In this document: positions 7,911-18,356 of the stretch, in pieces
Position numbering within the stretch: position 1 is the stretch's first letter
Layout of the letters: every line of letters begins with the position of its first letter
Source: Oscillospiraceae bacterium
GTDB lineage: Bacteria > Bacillota > Clostridia > Oscillospirales > Oscillospiraceae
Length of the DNA: 64,000 nt
Reading direction: 5' to 3'
Assembly: GCA_902761635.1 (NCBI GenBank)
Contig: CACWLG010000002.1
Span: 62,001 to 126,000, forward strand
Program-made: the position numbers and the translations under genes
The notes under the pieces: generated by a model
The model's input: the letters and a program-made list of their open reading frames with translations, nothing else
Told to the model about the DNA's origin: nothing
The model's database searches: none

Positions 7911-8012
7911 CCTCGCGCCTTTTTTGTCCGTCCGTTTTGCGGAAGGCACGCCGCCGACCGAGAGCACCTCGTCCAGGATCAGGATATCGGGCTTCGCGAG
8001 GCAGGCGGGCGG
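7911..8012 (-). pseudogene. Remnant of an ABC transporter ATPase (Walker B region)
   Basis: Read on the minus strand, the sequence encodes [19 protein letters not shown], an almost perfect Walker B/D-loop stretch of an ABC ATPase of the polysaccharide or teichoic-acid export type. After the GG the match moves to another frame ([13 protein letters not shown], compare the family's DxAFRKKC). There is a stop codon shortly upstream and no other ATPase motif nearby. It is a dead fragment. Confidence 0.65.
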
Positions 8013-8227
8013 TTATTGTGCTCTTATTTTTATGCTTCAGCAAAACGATCAGAAATCGTCATGCTGCCAGTGAGCATACTGACTCACAGGCAATGGCGCA
8101 TTGCGTCATTGAAGTTCAGGATGACAGGTAATCCCCGTTTTTTATTACATAGTCTTTGTCAAGAGAAACAACAAAGAACTGTGTTATCGAGAGGCTCTAC
8201 ACCGAAATCGAGGTAGAGGAGGAGAGC

Positions 8228-8374
8228 ATGGAGAACGCTACCCACTTTGTTAATCTGCTCTATGCTCTTGCCGACGAGATCAAGCGCGTCGAAGAAGACA
8301 TCGAAGAGCTTGAGGCTGACGGAGACATTGTTGATGTCATCAAGGCTGCCAGAGCCGTGAACCTTGGCAAGTAA
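8228..8374 (+). CDS. Small acidic protein of unknown function
   Basis: 48 residues starting MENATHFVNLLYALADE and continuing with a strongly acidic helix (KRVEEDIEELEADGD). GAGGAGG directly before the ATG at 8228 and a terminator 18 bases after the stop make it a credible single gene. The frame extends 24 codons upstream without a ribosome site. It looks all-helical, perhaps a coiled coil. No family recognised. Confidence 0.6.
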   Translation: MENATHFVNLLYALADEIKRVEEDIEELEADGDIVDVIKAARAVNLGK

Positions 8375-8390
8375 ACAGATGTAGCAAAGG

Positions 8391-8422
8391 AGGGCCACGA
8401 ATAGCGTTTTCGTGGCCCGTTT
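8391..8422 (+). terminator. Intrinsic terminator of the small acidic protein gene
   Basis: GGGCCACGAA (8392-8401) pairs with TTCGTGGCCC (8409-8418), followed by GTTTT. Confidence 0.85.
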
Positions 8423-8506
8423 TCAAGTTTGTCATCCTATTTTGTCATCCAGCCACTTTTGCGGCGAAAATGATTTTGAAGAATTCGTACAGAAAACAAA
8501 AAAGAA

Positions 8507-8536
8507 AGAAGCAGAAACAATCAAGTTTCTGCTTCT
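8507..8536 (-). terminator. Intrinsic terminator after tRNA-Pro
   Basis: AGAAGCAGAAAC (8507-8518) is perfectly inverted as GTTTCTGCTTCT (8525-8536). On the minus strand the stem is followed by TTCTTTTTTG. Confidence 0.85.
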
Positions 8537-8542
8537 AAAAGT

Positions 8543-8618
8543 TGGTCGGAGTGCGGGGATTTGAACCCCGGGCCTCTTGGTCCCGAACCAAGCGCGCTAC
8601 CATCTGCGCTACACCCCG
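8543..8618 (-). tRNA. tRNA-Pro (anticodon CGG), CCA encoded
   Basis: A 76-base cloverleaf on the minus strand. The acceptor arm pairs CGGGGTG with CACTCCG (one G-U), the anticodon arm is CTTGG-TTCGGGA-CCAAG giving anticodon CGG, which reads CCG, and the T arm holds GGTTCAAATCC. The 3' CCA is encoded at 8543-8545. A perfect sigma-A promoter lies just upstream and a terminator downstream. Confidence 0.95.
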
Positions 8619-8651
8619 ATCAGATATCCTGCCCTTCCGGACAGCTTTTAT

Positions 8652-8680
8652 ATTATAATAACTGCAAGGCAACTTGTCAA
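8652..8680 (-). promoter_or_regulatory. Promoter of tRNA-Pro
   Basis: On the minus strand TTGACA (8675-8680), 17 bases, TATAAT (8652-8657): full consensus, 34 bases before the tRNA. Confidence 0.92.
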
Positions 8681-8721
8681 GCGAAATGTTGCCGGTTTCA
8701 CGACAAAAAGCGAAGGGCGTG

Positions 8722-8761
8722 AAAAGCCCCCCGACAGCGCGGTTCAGGGCTGTCGGGGGGC
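8722..8761 (-). terminator. Intrinsic terminator of glnS
   Basis: GCCCCCCGACAGC (8726-8738) is perfectly inverted at 8749-8761, and the minus-strand continuation is TTTTC. It lies eight bases after the glnS stop. Confidence 0.88.
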
Positions 8762-8768
8762 ACTGTCA

Positions 8769-10454
<1,686 letters not shown>

Positions 10455-10506
10455 TTCTTCTTCTCCGTTCTGCCGCAGAGTGCGGCGGGGTTTGACTAAC
10501 TACCAT

Positions 10507-10535
10507 ATTATAAACGATTGCTCTTGTCATTTCAA
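10507..10535 (-). promoter_or_regulatory. Promoter of glnS
   Basis: Minus-strand TTGAAA (10530-10535), 17 bases, TATAAT (10507-10512). It overlaps the trxA promoter on the other strand, so the two genes may compete for polymerase. Confidence 0.78.
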
Positions 10536-10552
10536 TAAAAATATGGTAGATT
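10524..10552 (+). promoter_or_regulatory. Promoter of trxA
   Basis: TTGTCA (10524-10529), 17 bases, TAGATT (10547-10552). Confidence 0.62.
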
Positions 10553-10606
10553 AGACTCAATAAACCTGCCAGGTATAAAAACCAAAGATAAAAAAGGAGA
10601 ATCAAC

Positions 10607-10912
10607 ATGGCTGTTATTCATCTTACCAAGGACAATTTTGATTCCGTCACGGCTGAGGGCCTTGTGCTCATTGACTTCTGGGCAACCTGGTGCGGCCCCT
10701 GCAAGATGCAGGCGCCGATCGTGGACCAGCTCGATGCCGAGTGCGGCGACGCCGTCAAGGTCTGCAAGGTCGATGTGGACGCCGAGCCCACGCTGGCCCG
10801 CAAGTTCCGTGTCATGAGTATCCCGACCCTGATCGCCATGCAGGACGGTCAGGTCAAGACCACCCGCGTCGGCTACACCGATCTCCAGGGCCTGAAGGAC
10901 ATGCTCAAATAA
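10607..10912 (+). CDS. trxA: Thioredoxin
   Basis: 101 residues. It reduces protein disulfides in the cytoplasm. The active site is LIDFWATWCGPCKMQAP (Cys-Gly-Pro-Cys at about residues 29-32), the cis-proline loop is MSIPTLIAMQDG, and the Asp-Phe core is kept. AAAAAGGAG six bases upstream of ATG sets the start. It is a single gene ended by a hairpin at 10917-10938. Confidence 0.95.
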   Translation: MAVIHLTKDNFDSVTAEGLVLIDFWATWCGPCKMQAPIVDQLDAECGDAVKVCKVDVDAEPTLARKFRVMSIPTLIAMQDGQVKTTRVGYTDLQGLKDMLK

Positions 10913-10916
10913 GGAT

Positions 10917-10938
10917 AAAACCGGGGAAACCCGGTTTT
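10917..10938 (+). terminator. Intrinsic terminator of trxA
   Basis: AAAACCGGG, tetraloop GAAA, CCCGGTTTTT. A textbook terminator eight bases from the trxA stop region. Confidence 0.9.
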
Positions 10939-10945
10939 TCTTATA

Positions 10946-10974
10946 TTGACAAAAATCTCACCCTGTTGTAAAAT
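10946..10974 (+). promoter_or_regulatory. Promoter of the T-box transcript
   Basis: TTGACA (10946-10951), 17 bases, TAAAAT (10969-10974). Confidence 0.85.
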
Positions 10975-10981
10975 CCAGTCA

Positions 10982-11217
10982 TTGCTGTGACGGGCAGGAG
11001 TACGCGTTTTGCGGATCGCAGAGAGGGGACGGACGGTGCAAGTCCCTGTGAGGCGGCGCGGAAGGTCGGCCCCGAGCACTCCGGGTGAAGGTCTGATGAC
11101 TGCGTAGTCCGGGCGTCTCGTCCCCGTTAAAGGACGTTTGAGTGCCGCAGAGATGCGGAATTCAGGTGGTACCGCGGTTTATTCCGCCCTGAGACGATGG
11201 TCTCGGGGCGCTTTTTT
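10982..11217 (+). promoter_or_regulatory. T-box leader, predicted to sense uncharged tRNA-Val
   Basis: The leader has the T-box sequence AGGTGGTACCGCGG (11164-11177), whose UGGU can pair with the ACCA end of an uncharged tRNA with discriminator A, as tRNA-Val has. The terminator stem CGCCCTGAGAC (11185-11195) against GTCTCGGGGCG (11200-11210) ends in TTTTTT. In stem I, AGTA near 11000 and GAGAGG near 11022 fit conserved loops, and GTC at 11091-11093 after GTGAAG is the probable specifier (Val). It reads through when Val-tRNA is uncharged. valS lies downstream, with a YcxB-like gene placed between. Confidence 0.88.
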
Positions 11218-11229
11218 GTTGGAGGAAGC

Positions 11230-11751
11230 ATGGATTTTGAAGTCAAAACAGACTTGAGCCGGAAGGATTTCGAGGCCTATTATTATTTCAATCAGAAGGT
11301 GCATGCCCCGTTTGTTTACTGGTTCGGCAGGATCGGCGTCATCATAGCCGCCCTCGTGGCAATCGTCCTGACGATCGACATTCTGGTAAACCGCCTGTGG
11401 GGGAATCGGGAGATCATGCTCCCGTACGGCATCTTTGTGGCGCTTCTGATTGCCCTGCCCTTTGTCAACCGCTGGATGATCACACGGCTCTACAAGGCAA
11501 ACGCAGGTATGCTCGCGGCTGATTATTGCTTCGGCGAGAGCGGGGTGCGGACAGGAACGGGCGAGGCGTCCTCGATCTATACCTGGCCTGCCTTCCGGGA
11601 GCTCTATCACAGCAAGGGCGTTTACTACCTCTTTACTGACACAAATCATGCCGTGATCCTGCCCGAGCGCAGCTTTACCCAGGGCGAACCCGCTGCCTTC
11701 GGCCCCTATATAACCGAAAAAACGGGGAAGGAAATGAAAGAAGTCAAATGA
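11230..11751 (+). CDS. YcxB-like membrane protein
   Basis: 173 residues. Two membrane spans lie at about 36-57 (VIIAALVAIVLTIDILV) and 66-85 (YGIFVALLIALPFVN). The rest, with TWPAFRELYHSKGVYYLFTD and AVILPERSFT, matches the YcxB-like C-terminal domain found in many Firmicutes membrane proteins of unknown job. GGAGGAA six bases before the ATG fixes the start, 13 bases after the T-box terminator. It is thus the first gene of a valine-controlled transcript, which is odd for this family. Confidence 0.75.
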   Translation: MDFEVKTDLSRKDFEAYYYFNQKVHAPFVYWFGRIGVIIAALVAIVLTIDILVNRLWGNREIMLPYGIFVALLIALPFVNRWMITRLYKANAGMLAADYCFGESGVRTGTGEASSIYTWPAFRELYHSKGVYYLFTDTNHAVILPERSFTQGEPAAFGPYITEKTGKEMKEVK

Positions 11752-11771
11752 GAATAGAAGGAGTAAGCAAC

Positions 11772-14341
11772 ATGAGAGAACTGCCGAAGACCTACGATCC
11801 CAAGCAGGTCGAGAAAAAGATCTATGACATGTGGGAGAAAAACGGCTGCTTCCGGGGCGAGATCGACAGCTCCATATGGGCCACGCCCTGGACGCCACCC
11901 TCCAGGATATCCTGACCCGCTACAAGCGCATGCAGGGCTATGCGGCGCTCTGGCTGCCCGGCGTCGACCACGCGGGCATCGCCACCCAGATCAAGGTGGA
12001 GGAGGTGCTGCGCAAGGAAGAGGGGAAGACCCGCTACGATCTGGGGCGCGAAAAGTTCCTCGAGCGCGTCTGGGACTGGAAGAAGCAGTACGGCGACCGC
12101 ATCGTCGAGCAGCAGAAGAGTATGGGCGTCTCCTGCGACTGGAGCCGCAGCCGCTTCACCATGGACGAGGTCTGTGCCAAGGCCGTGCGCGAGAACTTCT
12201 GCGACCTCTATGAAAAGGGCCTCATCTACAAGGGCAGCCGCATCATCAACTGGTGCCCCCACTGCCGCACCGCACTGAGCGACGCCGAGGTCGAATACAA
12301 GGACATCCCCGGCTCCTTCTGGTATATCCGCTACCCGGTGGAGGATTCCGATGAGGAGTTTATCATTGCCACCACCCGTCCCGAGACCATGCTGGGCGAC
12401 ACCGGCGTTGCCGTAAATCCCCAGGATGAGAAGTACAAGCACCTTGTCGGCAGGAACGCGATCCTGCCTCTCGTGGGCCGCAGGCTCCCCATCGTCGCCG
12501 ACGATTACGTGGAGCTCGGCTTCGGCACCGGCGCCGTGAAGATGACGCCCTGCCACGACCCCAACGACTATGAGGTCGGCCAGCGCCACAATCTCGAGCA
12601 GATCCAGTGCATCGACGAGGATGCGAAGATCATAAACGGCGGCAAGTATAACGGCATGGACCGTTATGATGCCCGCAAGGCCATCGTCGCCGATCTGGAG
12701 GAGCAGGGCTACCTTGTGAAGGTGGAGCCCTACAGCCACAACGTCGGCACCTGCTACCGCTGCGGCACCGTGGTGGAGCCCCTGATCAGCCCCCAGTGGT
12801 TCGTGAAGATGAAGCCCCTTGCCAAGGCCGCCATCGAAGTCGTGAAGGACGGGCGCATCAAATTCGTGCCCGAGCGCTTTACCAAGATCTATCTCAACTG
12901 GATGGAGAACGTGCACGACTGGTGCATCTCCCGCCAGCTCTGGTGGGGCCACCAGATCCCCGCCTGGTACTGCGACGACTGCGGCCACATCACCGTCTCC
13001 CGCGAGGATGCCTGTGAATGTGAGAAATGTCACAGCAAGCACATCCGCCGCGAGGAGGACGTGCTGGATACCTGGTTCTCCTCTGCCCTCTGGCCCTTCT
13101 CCACGATGGGCTGGCCTGAGAAGACTGCGGATCTCGACTACTGGTATCCGACCTCTGTCATGGTCACGGGCTACGATATCATCTTCTTCTGGGTCTCCCG
13201 CATGATCTTCTCCGGCATGGAGCAGATGAAGGAGGAGCCCTTCAAGACCGTCTTCATCCACGGCCTCGTGCGCGACAGCCAGGGCCGCAAGATGTCCAAG
13301 TCCCTCGGCAACGGCATCGACCCGCTGGAGATGGTGGATCAGTTTGGCGCCGACGCTCTGCGCTTCAACCTCATCACCGGCAATTCCCCCGGCAACGACA
13401 TGCGCTTCTACGTCGAAAAGTGCGAGGCCATGCGCAATTTCTGCAACAAGCTCTGGAACGCCTCCCGCTTCGTGATGATGAACCTCGCCATCGAGCGCAA
13501 CGAGCTGCCGGAGAAGCTGGAGATCGAGGATAAGTGGATCCTCTCCAAGCTCAACGATCTGACCAAAGAGGTCTGCGAGAACATGGACAGCTTTGAGCTG
13601 GGTGTGGCCGCGGGCAAGATCTACGACTTCATCTGGGACAGCTACTGCGACTGGTATATCGAGCTCACCAAGCCCCGTCTGAACGGTGAGGATGAGGAGG
13701 CAAAGCTCTCGGCCCAGAAGGTGCTGCTGTATGTGCTGACCGAGATCCTCAAGCTCATCCACCCCTTCATCCCCTTCATCACCGAGGAGATCTGGCAGTC
13801 CCTGCCGCATGAGGGCACAGCCCTCATGCTCGAGCGCTATCCGAGCTATACGGAGGCTCTCAGCTTCCCCGAGGACGAGCAGAACTTTGAGATGGTCATG
13901 ACCGCCATCAAGGCCGTGCGCGCGAGACGCAGCGAGATGAACGTCCCGCCCTCCCGCAAGGCGCACCTTATCATCGTGACCGACAAGAAGGCTGCCTTCG
14001 AAGCCGGCGTCAGCTATATCAAGAAGCTCGCCTACGCAAGCGATGTCAGCGTCCGCGCCGACGCCCCGGAGAATACCGAGGGCATGGTCTCCGTCGTCAC
14101 CGACAACGCCCGCATGTTCATGCCCATGGCGGAGCTGGTGGATCTGGCGAAGGAGCGCGAGCGCATTCGGAAGGAGCTTCAGAACGCCGAAAAGCAGCTC
14201 GCCGGTCAGAACGCGAAGCTCGCGAACGAAAACTTTGTCACCCGCGCCCCGGAGGCCGTCGTCAATGTGGAGCGGGAGAAGAAGGCCAAGCTCGAGGCCC
14301 TGATCGAAAATCTGAAGATCAGCCTTGACCAGCTCGGCTGA
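11772..14341 (+). pseudogene. valS: Valyl-tRNA synthetase, interrupted by a frame-shifting deletion near the N-terminus
   Basis: The gene starts at ATG 11772 after AAGGAG with the normal ValRS opening ([20 protein letters not shown]). At 11867 the frame changes: the first frame soon stops, while the second resumes inside the family motif as [16 protein letters not shown]. The intervening segment that normally holds the PPPNVTG part of the active site is missing, about 17 residues, and the loss must be 3n+1 bases. All later parts are intact: [27 protein letters not shown] (KMSKS), anticodon-binding domain and C-terminal coiled coil ([19 protein letters not shown]). As written it cannot make active ValRS; either the assembly dropped about 52 bases or another valS exists. 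Confidence 0.88.
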
Positions 14342-14372
14342 TACAGGCACAATCCAAAACCCGAATACATGG

Positions 14373-14409
14373 AAAAGGGGGCTGTCTCGTTTTGAGACAG
14401 CCCCCTTTT
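14373..14409. terminator. Bidirectional intrinsic terminator
   Basis: AAAAGGGGGCTGTCTC (14373-14388) is perfectly inverted at 14394-14409, giving T-runs on both strands. It serves valS and the convergent protease gene. Confidence 0.93.
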
Positions 14410-14438
14410 GCAGGGAGGAATGCCGCAGACGCTGCGTG

Positions 14439-17400
14439 TCATTTCAGAGGGAAGAACAGGCAGCCGTGCTCCAGCGCATACGCCTCGGCCCCGCTTCCGG
14501 GGACGCCGCAGATCGTCAGCAGCTCCCCGTCGCCGAAGGCCTCCGGGTCGATCACGACGGTCTCGGCGGGGATGCGGACAAGGATCAGGCGCCCGCAGTC
14601 GGCGAAGGCGCGCCGTCCGATGGACATTGTCTGCGCGGAGAGCATGACACGGGTGAAGGCGCCGCCGGCGAAGGCCTCTTCCCCGATGCTTGTGAGGGAA
14701 TCGGGGAGCAGGAGATCGTCTCCGAGAGTCAATGCGCAGCTTTTCCCGTATGCCAAGTCGATGCTGTATGTCTCCCCGTCATACGTAAAGCTCACCGGAT
14801 AGTACACATAGTTGCTGCCCTCCTGCCTGTCGCCATTTTCCACAGCCAGAAGCAGAAGCCTGCATTGGCTGATATCGAGCGCTGTGAGCGGATTGCCAGA
14901 GCAGTACAGCACCCGAAGCTCCGGGTGAAGCCCGAGCTCGAGCGCAGACAGCTCACAGTCATAGCATTCCAAAGCATGAAGACTGGAGCAGCCGCTGACA
15001 TCCAAAGCGGTGAGGGACTTTACATCGTGGCAGTAGAGCTCCTCCAGCGCGGCGCAGCCGCTCAGGTCAAGACTGTCCAGCGCGCTGTAGCTGACGCCCA
15101 GAAAGCTGAGGGCAGAGCAGCCTCTGACATCAAGCTCCGCCAGGGACGTGTTCTTAAAGCAGTCCAATTTCTCCAGCGCCGCGAGATTGCGCGCGTCCAG
15201 CTTCTCCAGCCTGCATTCCCGGCAGGACACGATCCTGAGCGACGTGTTCCCGCGCAGATCCAAAGCCGTTACGCTGCTGAAATCGCAGTACAGCTCTTCC
15301 AAAGCGGGGAACAGCCCGATCCCATCCAGCGAGGCGATCTGGGAGCGAACTGCGGAGAGCCCGGAGCAGTCGATCCATTTGACCGAGGCAAGCTCGTAAT
15401 CGCAGAGCGTGCCGTCGTGATCCATATCGCAGTTATCTGCCACATAAGCCCTGAAAAACGGATCGGGGAAGAGATCCTCGCTGATGGGGATACCGGATTC
15501 AAGCGAGAAGCCAGACAGATGCGTGCTGGCTTTATATACCAGTTCCGCGCTGTCGGAGGAAAAACGGACGCTGTCGTTCACAAGCGCAGGCCGCGTGTAA
15601 GCGATCAGCTGCATCAGCCTCCGGCACGAGCCGATGTCCAGGCTTGCGAGCGCGTTCCCGCTGCAGTCCAGATATTGCAGCTCCGGGCACGAGGCGACGT
15701 CCAGGCTTGCGAGCGTATTCCCGCTGCAGTCCAGATATTGCAGCTCCGGGCACGAGCCGACGTCCAGGCTTGCGAGCGAGTTTCCGCCGCAGTCCAGATA
15801 TTGCAGCTTCGTGTTTCGGCTTATGTCAAGCTCTGTCAGGCGGTTGCCCCTGCAGGACAGACGCTGCAGCTCGGTGAAGTGTTCGATCCCCTTGAGCGAG
15901 GCGACCGGACCCGGGCTCTCGAAGGCTTCCGTCACTTCGACGGCAAGGACGGAGCCTGTCCCGCTTTCCGATGCTTCGGGGCTCCGGGGCGCAGTCGCCG
16001 AGTCGGGAGAGATGTCGATGGCCGTCACCGCGTCGAGCTCCGCGTAACTGAGAAAGCCGTCGCGGTCTTTGTCAAAGAGGGAAACATAGCTGCGGAAGGC
16101 GTTGTCGGGAAAGCTGTCGGAGCTGACGCGCACACCCTCGCCGGAGCTGTCGCTGTCGTTGGTAAAGAGCTTGACCCAGGCGTCCCTCCCGGTGTTTTTA
16201 CCGTTTACCACAAGACCGCCGCCGCCGCAAAAGCCGGTAAACAACGCCTCGCCGAGTGGGTTGGGGCCGACTATTTCCATAGGAAAGAGGATGCGTTCCC
16301 CCGCAAAGTTTATCGTAAGCTCGACATCGCTGGCGCGGGGGACCGGAAGAGGCTCAGAGAACGTAAGGAGCTTGTAGCCCGGAAAAGAGGCCACGGTCGA
16401 GGCGGAGACCGTCTTGTCCCCCAGTGTGAGCGACGCTGTGATCCCCATGTTCGCGCTTGCTATATCAATGCCCACCGCGCAGATCTCTTCCCCGCCGTCC
16501 ACACGGAAATGCTGCACAGCGACTGCCTCACCCTCCTCCTGCCAGGCATTTTGGGACGGGATAGCGTCATAGGCATAGCAGTGATCGTACTGCCCGGGCT
16601 CCGCGTCGAACGCGACGACATCTCCTCTATTAAGAAAGGGCTGATCATAATAAGACATCCAGAAGTAACCAGAGCTATCATACATTTCGGCGCCCCAGCT
16701 GTTGCGCACGAGCCACGCGCCGTCGCCCTCCGGTGTGCCGGATATAAAATGATCCTTTGAGAAATCGTCGTCCCAGCCGACCAGCATGATGGCGTGGTTC
16801 TCTGCGAACTCATCAGGGCAATAGTAGGAATTGTACTCGGCGCTGTAGAACTTGTCATCCATGAACATCTCGGTCGCGACGCTGCCGTGGGTGTAGATGG
16901 CGTCCTTGATTGCGTCGATGTCGGCAGGGTTGAAGGAACAGGATCCGGCGAGATGCACATCCCTGTAAGCGCGCCCCTCGTAGATGCCCGGCGTATAGTC
17001 GCCTGCCCACGCATAGGGAGCCGCGGCTTCGGGCGCGCAGCCGATGTTCTCCAGCGTATGGATGGCCAGATCTAAACTACCGCCCTGATCCAGAAAGGTC
17101 CGTTCGGGAGATTCTATGAAATCGCCGATGTTGCAATCCTTTTCATCGTAATAGCTGTGGTAGGAATAATATGCCAGATGCAGCTCGGACAGATCGACCT
17201 CCCGGTCAGCCCCGTCGCTGACCAGATCCGCTTCCATTGCGCCAAGGGTGGCAAACGCCCAGCATGTGCCGTACTGCCCCTGATCCCGGATCGGCGGGAG
17301 CCGTCCCTCCTCCCAGGAATTAAAGTACGACAGTTCGGCGCCGGACCGCTTGCGCCCGTTCGGCACCCCGATGATCGGAATGTCGGCGCCGGATCTGTTG

Positions 17401-17813
17401 GCGTGATAGTTCAGGGGCGGGGCCTGAAACTCGCCGCGCACAATAACGGTGAGCACAGGCGCCTGCACCCCCTCGGCAAGCGCATAGCCCTCCGTTATAG
17501 GCTCAAAGTGAAACGTATCAAGCGCCTTGTCGTAGCCCTCGACGCATTTCCAGTCGACAGGGATGCGCAGAGGGGCATCGCTGCCGGCCAGCCGGACGGA
17601 GAGCGCAGCAGGGAAGCGCTCCTTCAGGGTGACCAGAGCGAGCTTGTGATCCACTTCAAACCGCTCCGCGCCGTCAAGCGCCTCAAAGCCGACGATCACA
17701 TCGGGAGAGGCCGGCGCTGGAAGCGCCTGCTCCGCATGAACCGACGGGACAAAGCACAAAAGCAGGAGCAGGAGAAAAAGCAGGGACAGGCCTTTTCGAA
17801 GTGCGCTTGTCAT
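14439..17813 (-). CDS. Secreted papain-like (C1A) protease with leucine-rich repeats
   Basis: 1124 residues. Residues 1-28 are a signal peptide. A C1A peptidase domain spans about 145-400: RDQGQYGTCWAFATLGAME with the catalytic Cys and oxyanion Gln, NHAIMLVGWDDDF with His, and AWLVRNSWG with Asn. A beta-rich region follows to about 560. Two calcium-loop-like segments (DKDRDGFLSYAELDAV, CDMDHDGTLCDYEL) precede two blocks of short leucine-rich repeats, one with near-identical 21-residue units (LQYLDCSGN). BspA-type repeats close the protein (SIGEEAFAGG, SIGRRAFADCG). No LPXTG anchor. GGGAGGT favours the second ATG (17811-17813). Likely surface or extracellular proteolysis. Confidence 0.88.
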   Translation of the reverse strand: MTSALRKGLSLLFLLLLLLCFVPSVHAEQALPAPASPDVIVGFEALDGAERFEVDHKLALVTLKERFPAALSVRLAGSDAPLRIPVDWKCVEGYDKALDTFHFEPITEGYALAEGVQAPVLTVIVRGEFQAPPLNYHANRSGADIPIIGVPNGRKRSGAELSYFNSWEEGRLPPIRDQGQYGTCWAFATLGAMEADLVSDGADREVDLSELHLAYYSYHSYYDEKDCNIGDFIESPERTFLDQGGSLDLAIHTLENIGCAPEAAAPYAWAGDYTPGIYEGRAYRDVHLAGSCSFNPADIDAIKDAIYTHGSVATEMFMDDKFYSAEYNSYYCPDEFAENHAIMLVGWDDDFSKDHFISGTPEGDGAWLVRNSWGAEMYDSSGYFWMSYYDQPFLNRGDVVAFDAEPGQYDHCYAYDAIPSQNAWQEEGEAVAVQHFRVDGGEEICAVGIDIASANMGITASLTLGDKTVSASTVASFPGYKLLTFSEPLPVPRASDVELTINFAGERILFPMEIVGPNPLGEALFTGFCGGGGLVVNGKNTGRDAWVKLFTNDSDSSGEGVRVSSDSFPDNAFRSYVSLFDKDRDGFLSYAELDAVTAIDISPDSATAPRSPEASESGTGSVLAVEVTEAFESPGPVASLKGIEHFTELQRLSCRGNRLTELDISRNTKLQYLDCGGNSLASLDVGSCPELQYLDCSGNTLASLDVASCPELQYLDCSGNALASLDIGSCRRLMQLIAYTRPALVNDSVRFSSDSAELVYKASTHLSGFSLESGIPISEDLFPDPFFRAYVADNCDMDHDGTLCDYELASVKWIDCSGLSAVRSQIASLDGIGLFPALEELYCDFSSVTALDLRGNTSLRIVSCRECRLEKLDARNLAALEKLDCFKNTSLAELDVRGCSALSFLGVSYSALDSLDLSGCAALEELYCHDVKSLTALDVSGCSSLHALECYDCELSALELGLHPELRVLYCSGNPLTALDISQCRLLLLAVENGDRQEGSNYVYYPVSFTYDGETYSIDLAYGKSCALTLGDDLLLPDSLTSIGEEAFAGGAFTRVMLSAQTMSIGRRAFADCGRLILVRIPAETVVIDPEAFGDGELLTICGVPGSGAEAYALEHGCLFFPLK
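15630..15815 (-). repeat. 63-bp tandem repeats inside the protease LRR region
   Basis: About three near-identical 63-base units (core CAGTCCAGATATTGCAGCTC on the plus strand) encode 21-residue leucine-rich repeats. High identity between units means recent duplication or gene conversion. Confidence 0.85.
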
Positions 17814-18032
17814 GATCATACCTCCCAGATCAGTATAATTTCATTATAACAAGCGCAGATACGATGTTCAAGGGAAATATGACCAAAAGCGGGAAAACAT
17901 GGCCCGCGCGGAAAACCGGAGACAGCCCCTGCCTTTCTCCGAATCTGACGTTTTTTGCAGAAGGGCCGTATTACAATAACACTGCACAACAACGTGCGGT
18001 GTTTATTTTTTGCACAAAAGGAGCTGAGAGAG

Positions 18033-18347
18033 TTGGAAATCAGCACGAGCTTTGACGCCGGGCGGCTCACCGTGTACATAAGCGGGGAGCTGGACCACCA
18101 CGAGGCGCACTGCGCCATGCTCAGGATCGACGAGCTGCTGGACGAGTACATGCCCCGGGACTGTGCGCTGAACCTCGCAGGCCTGCGCTTCATGGATTCC
18201 TCCGGCATCGCCCTCATCGTCCGCGTCAGCCGCCGCATGCAGATCCTCGGCGGCCGGGCCTGGATCGAGGACCCGGCGCGGCAGCCCCAGCGGGTCATCG
18301 ACGCGGCGGGCATCGACCGCCTTGTCCCTATCGCCATGAGCAGGTGA
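18033..18347 (+). CDS. spoIIAA: Anti-sigma-F factor antagonist SpoIIAA
   Basis: 104 residues from a TTG start at 18033, which is eight bases after AAAAGGAG; upstream ATG codons in frame have no ribosome site. STAS-domain protein that, when unphosphorylated, frees sigma F from SpoIIAB in the forespore. The phosphorylatable Ser sits in LRFMDSSGIALIVRVSRRM, and ISGELDHHEA is the conserved beta-strand region. First gene of the sigma-F operon, nine bases before spoIIAB. Confidence 0.93.
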   Translation: MEISTSFDAGRLTVYISGELDHHEAHCAMLRIDELLDEYMPRDCALNLAGLRFMDSSGIALIVRVSRRMQILGGRAWIEDPARQPQRVIDAAGIDRLVPIAMSR

Positions 18348-18356
18348 GGTGAGCGC

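Noticed and set aside
11772-11870. Programmed frameshifting in valS
   Set aside because: There is no slippery heptamer, and a shift would not restore the missing active-site residues.
11822-14350. 842-codon open frame on the minus strand across valS
   Set aside because: Antisense shadow of a recognisable synthetase; Leu/Val/Gly-rich without domains.
15630-15815. Regular repeats that could be taken for a CRISPR array
   Set aside because: They are in-frame 63-base LRR codon repeats with no unique spacers.
14325-16760. 811-codon open frame on the plus strand across the protease gene
   Set aside because: Repeats in it mirror the LRR units of the real minus-strand gene.
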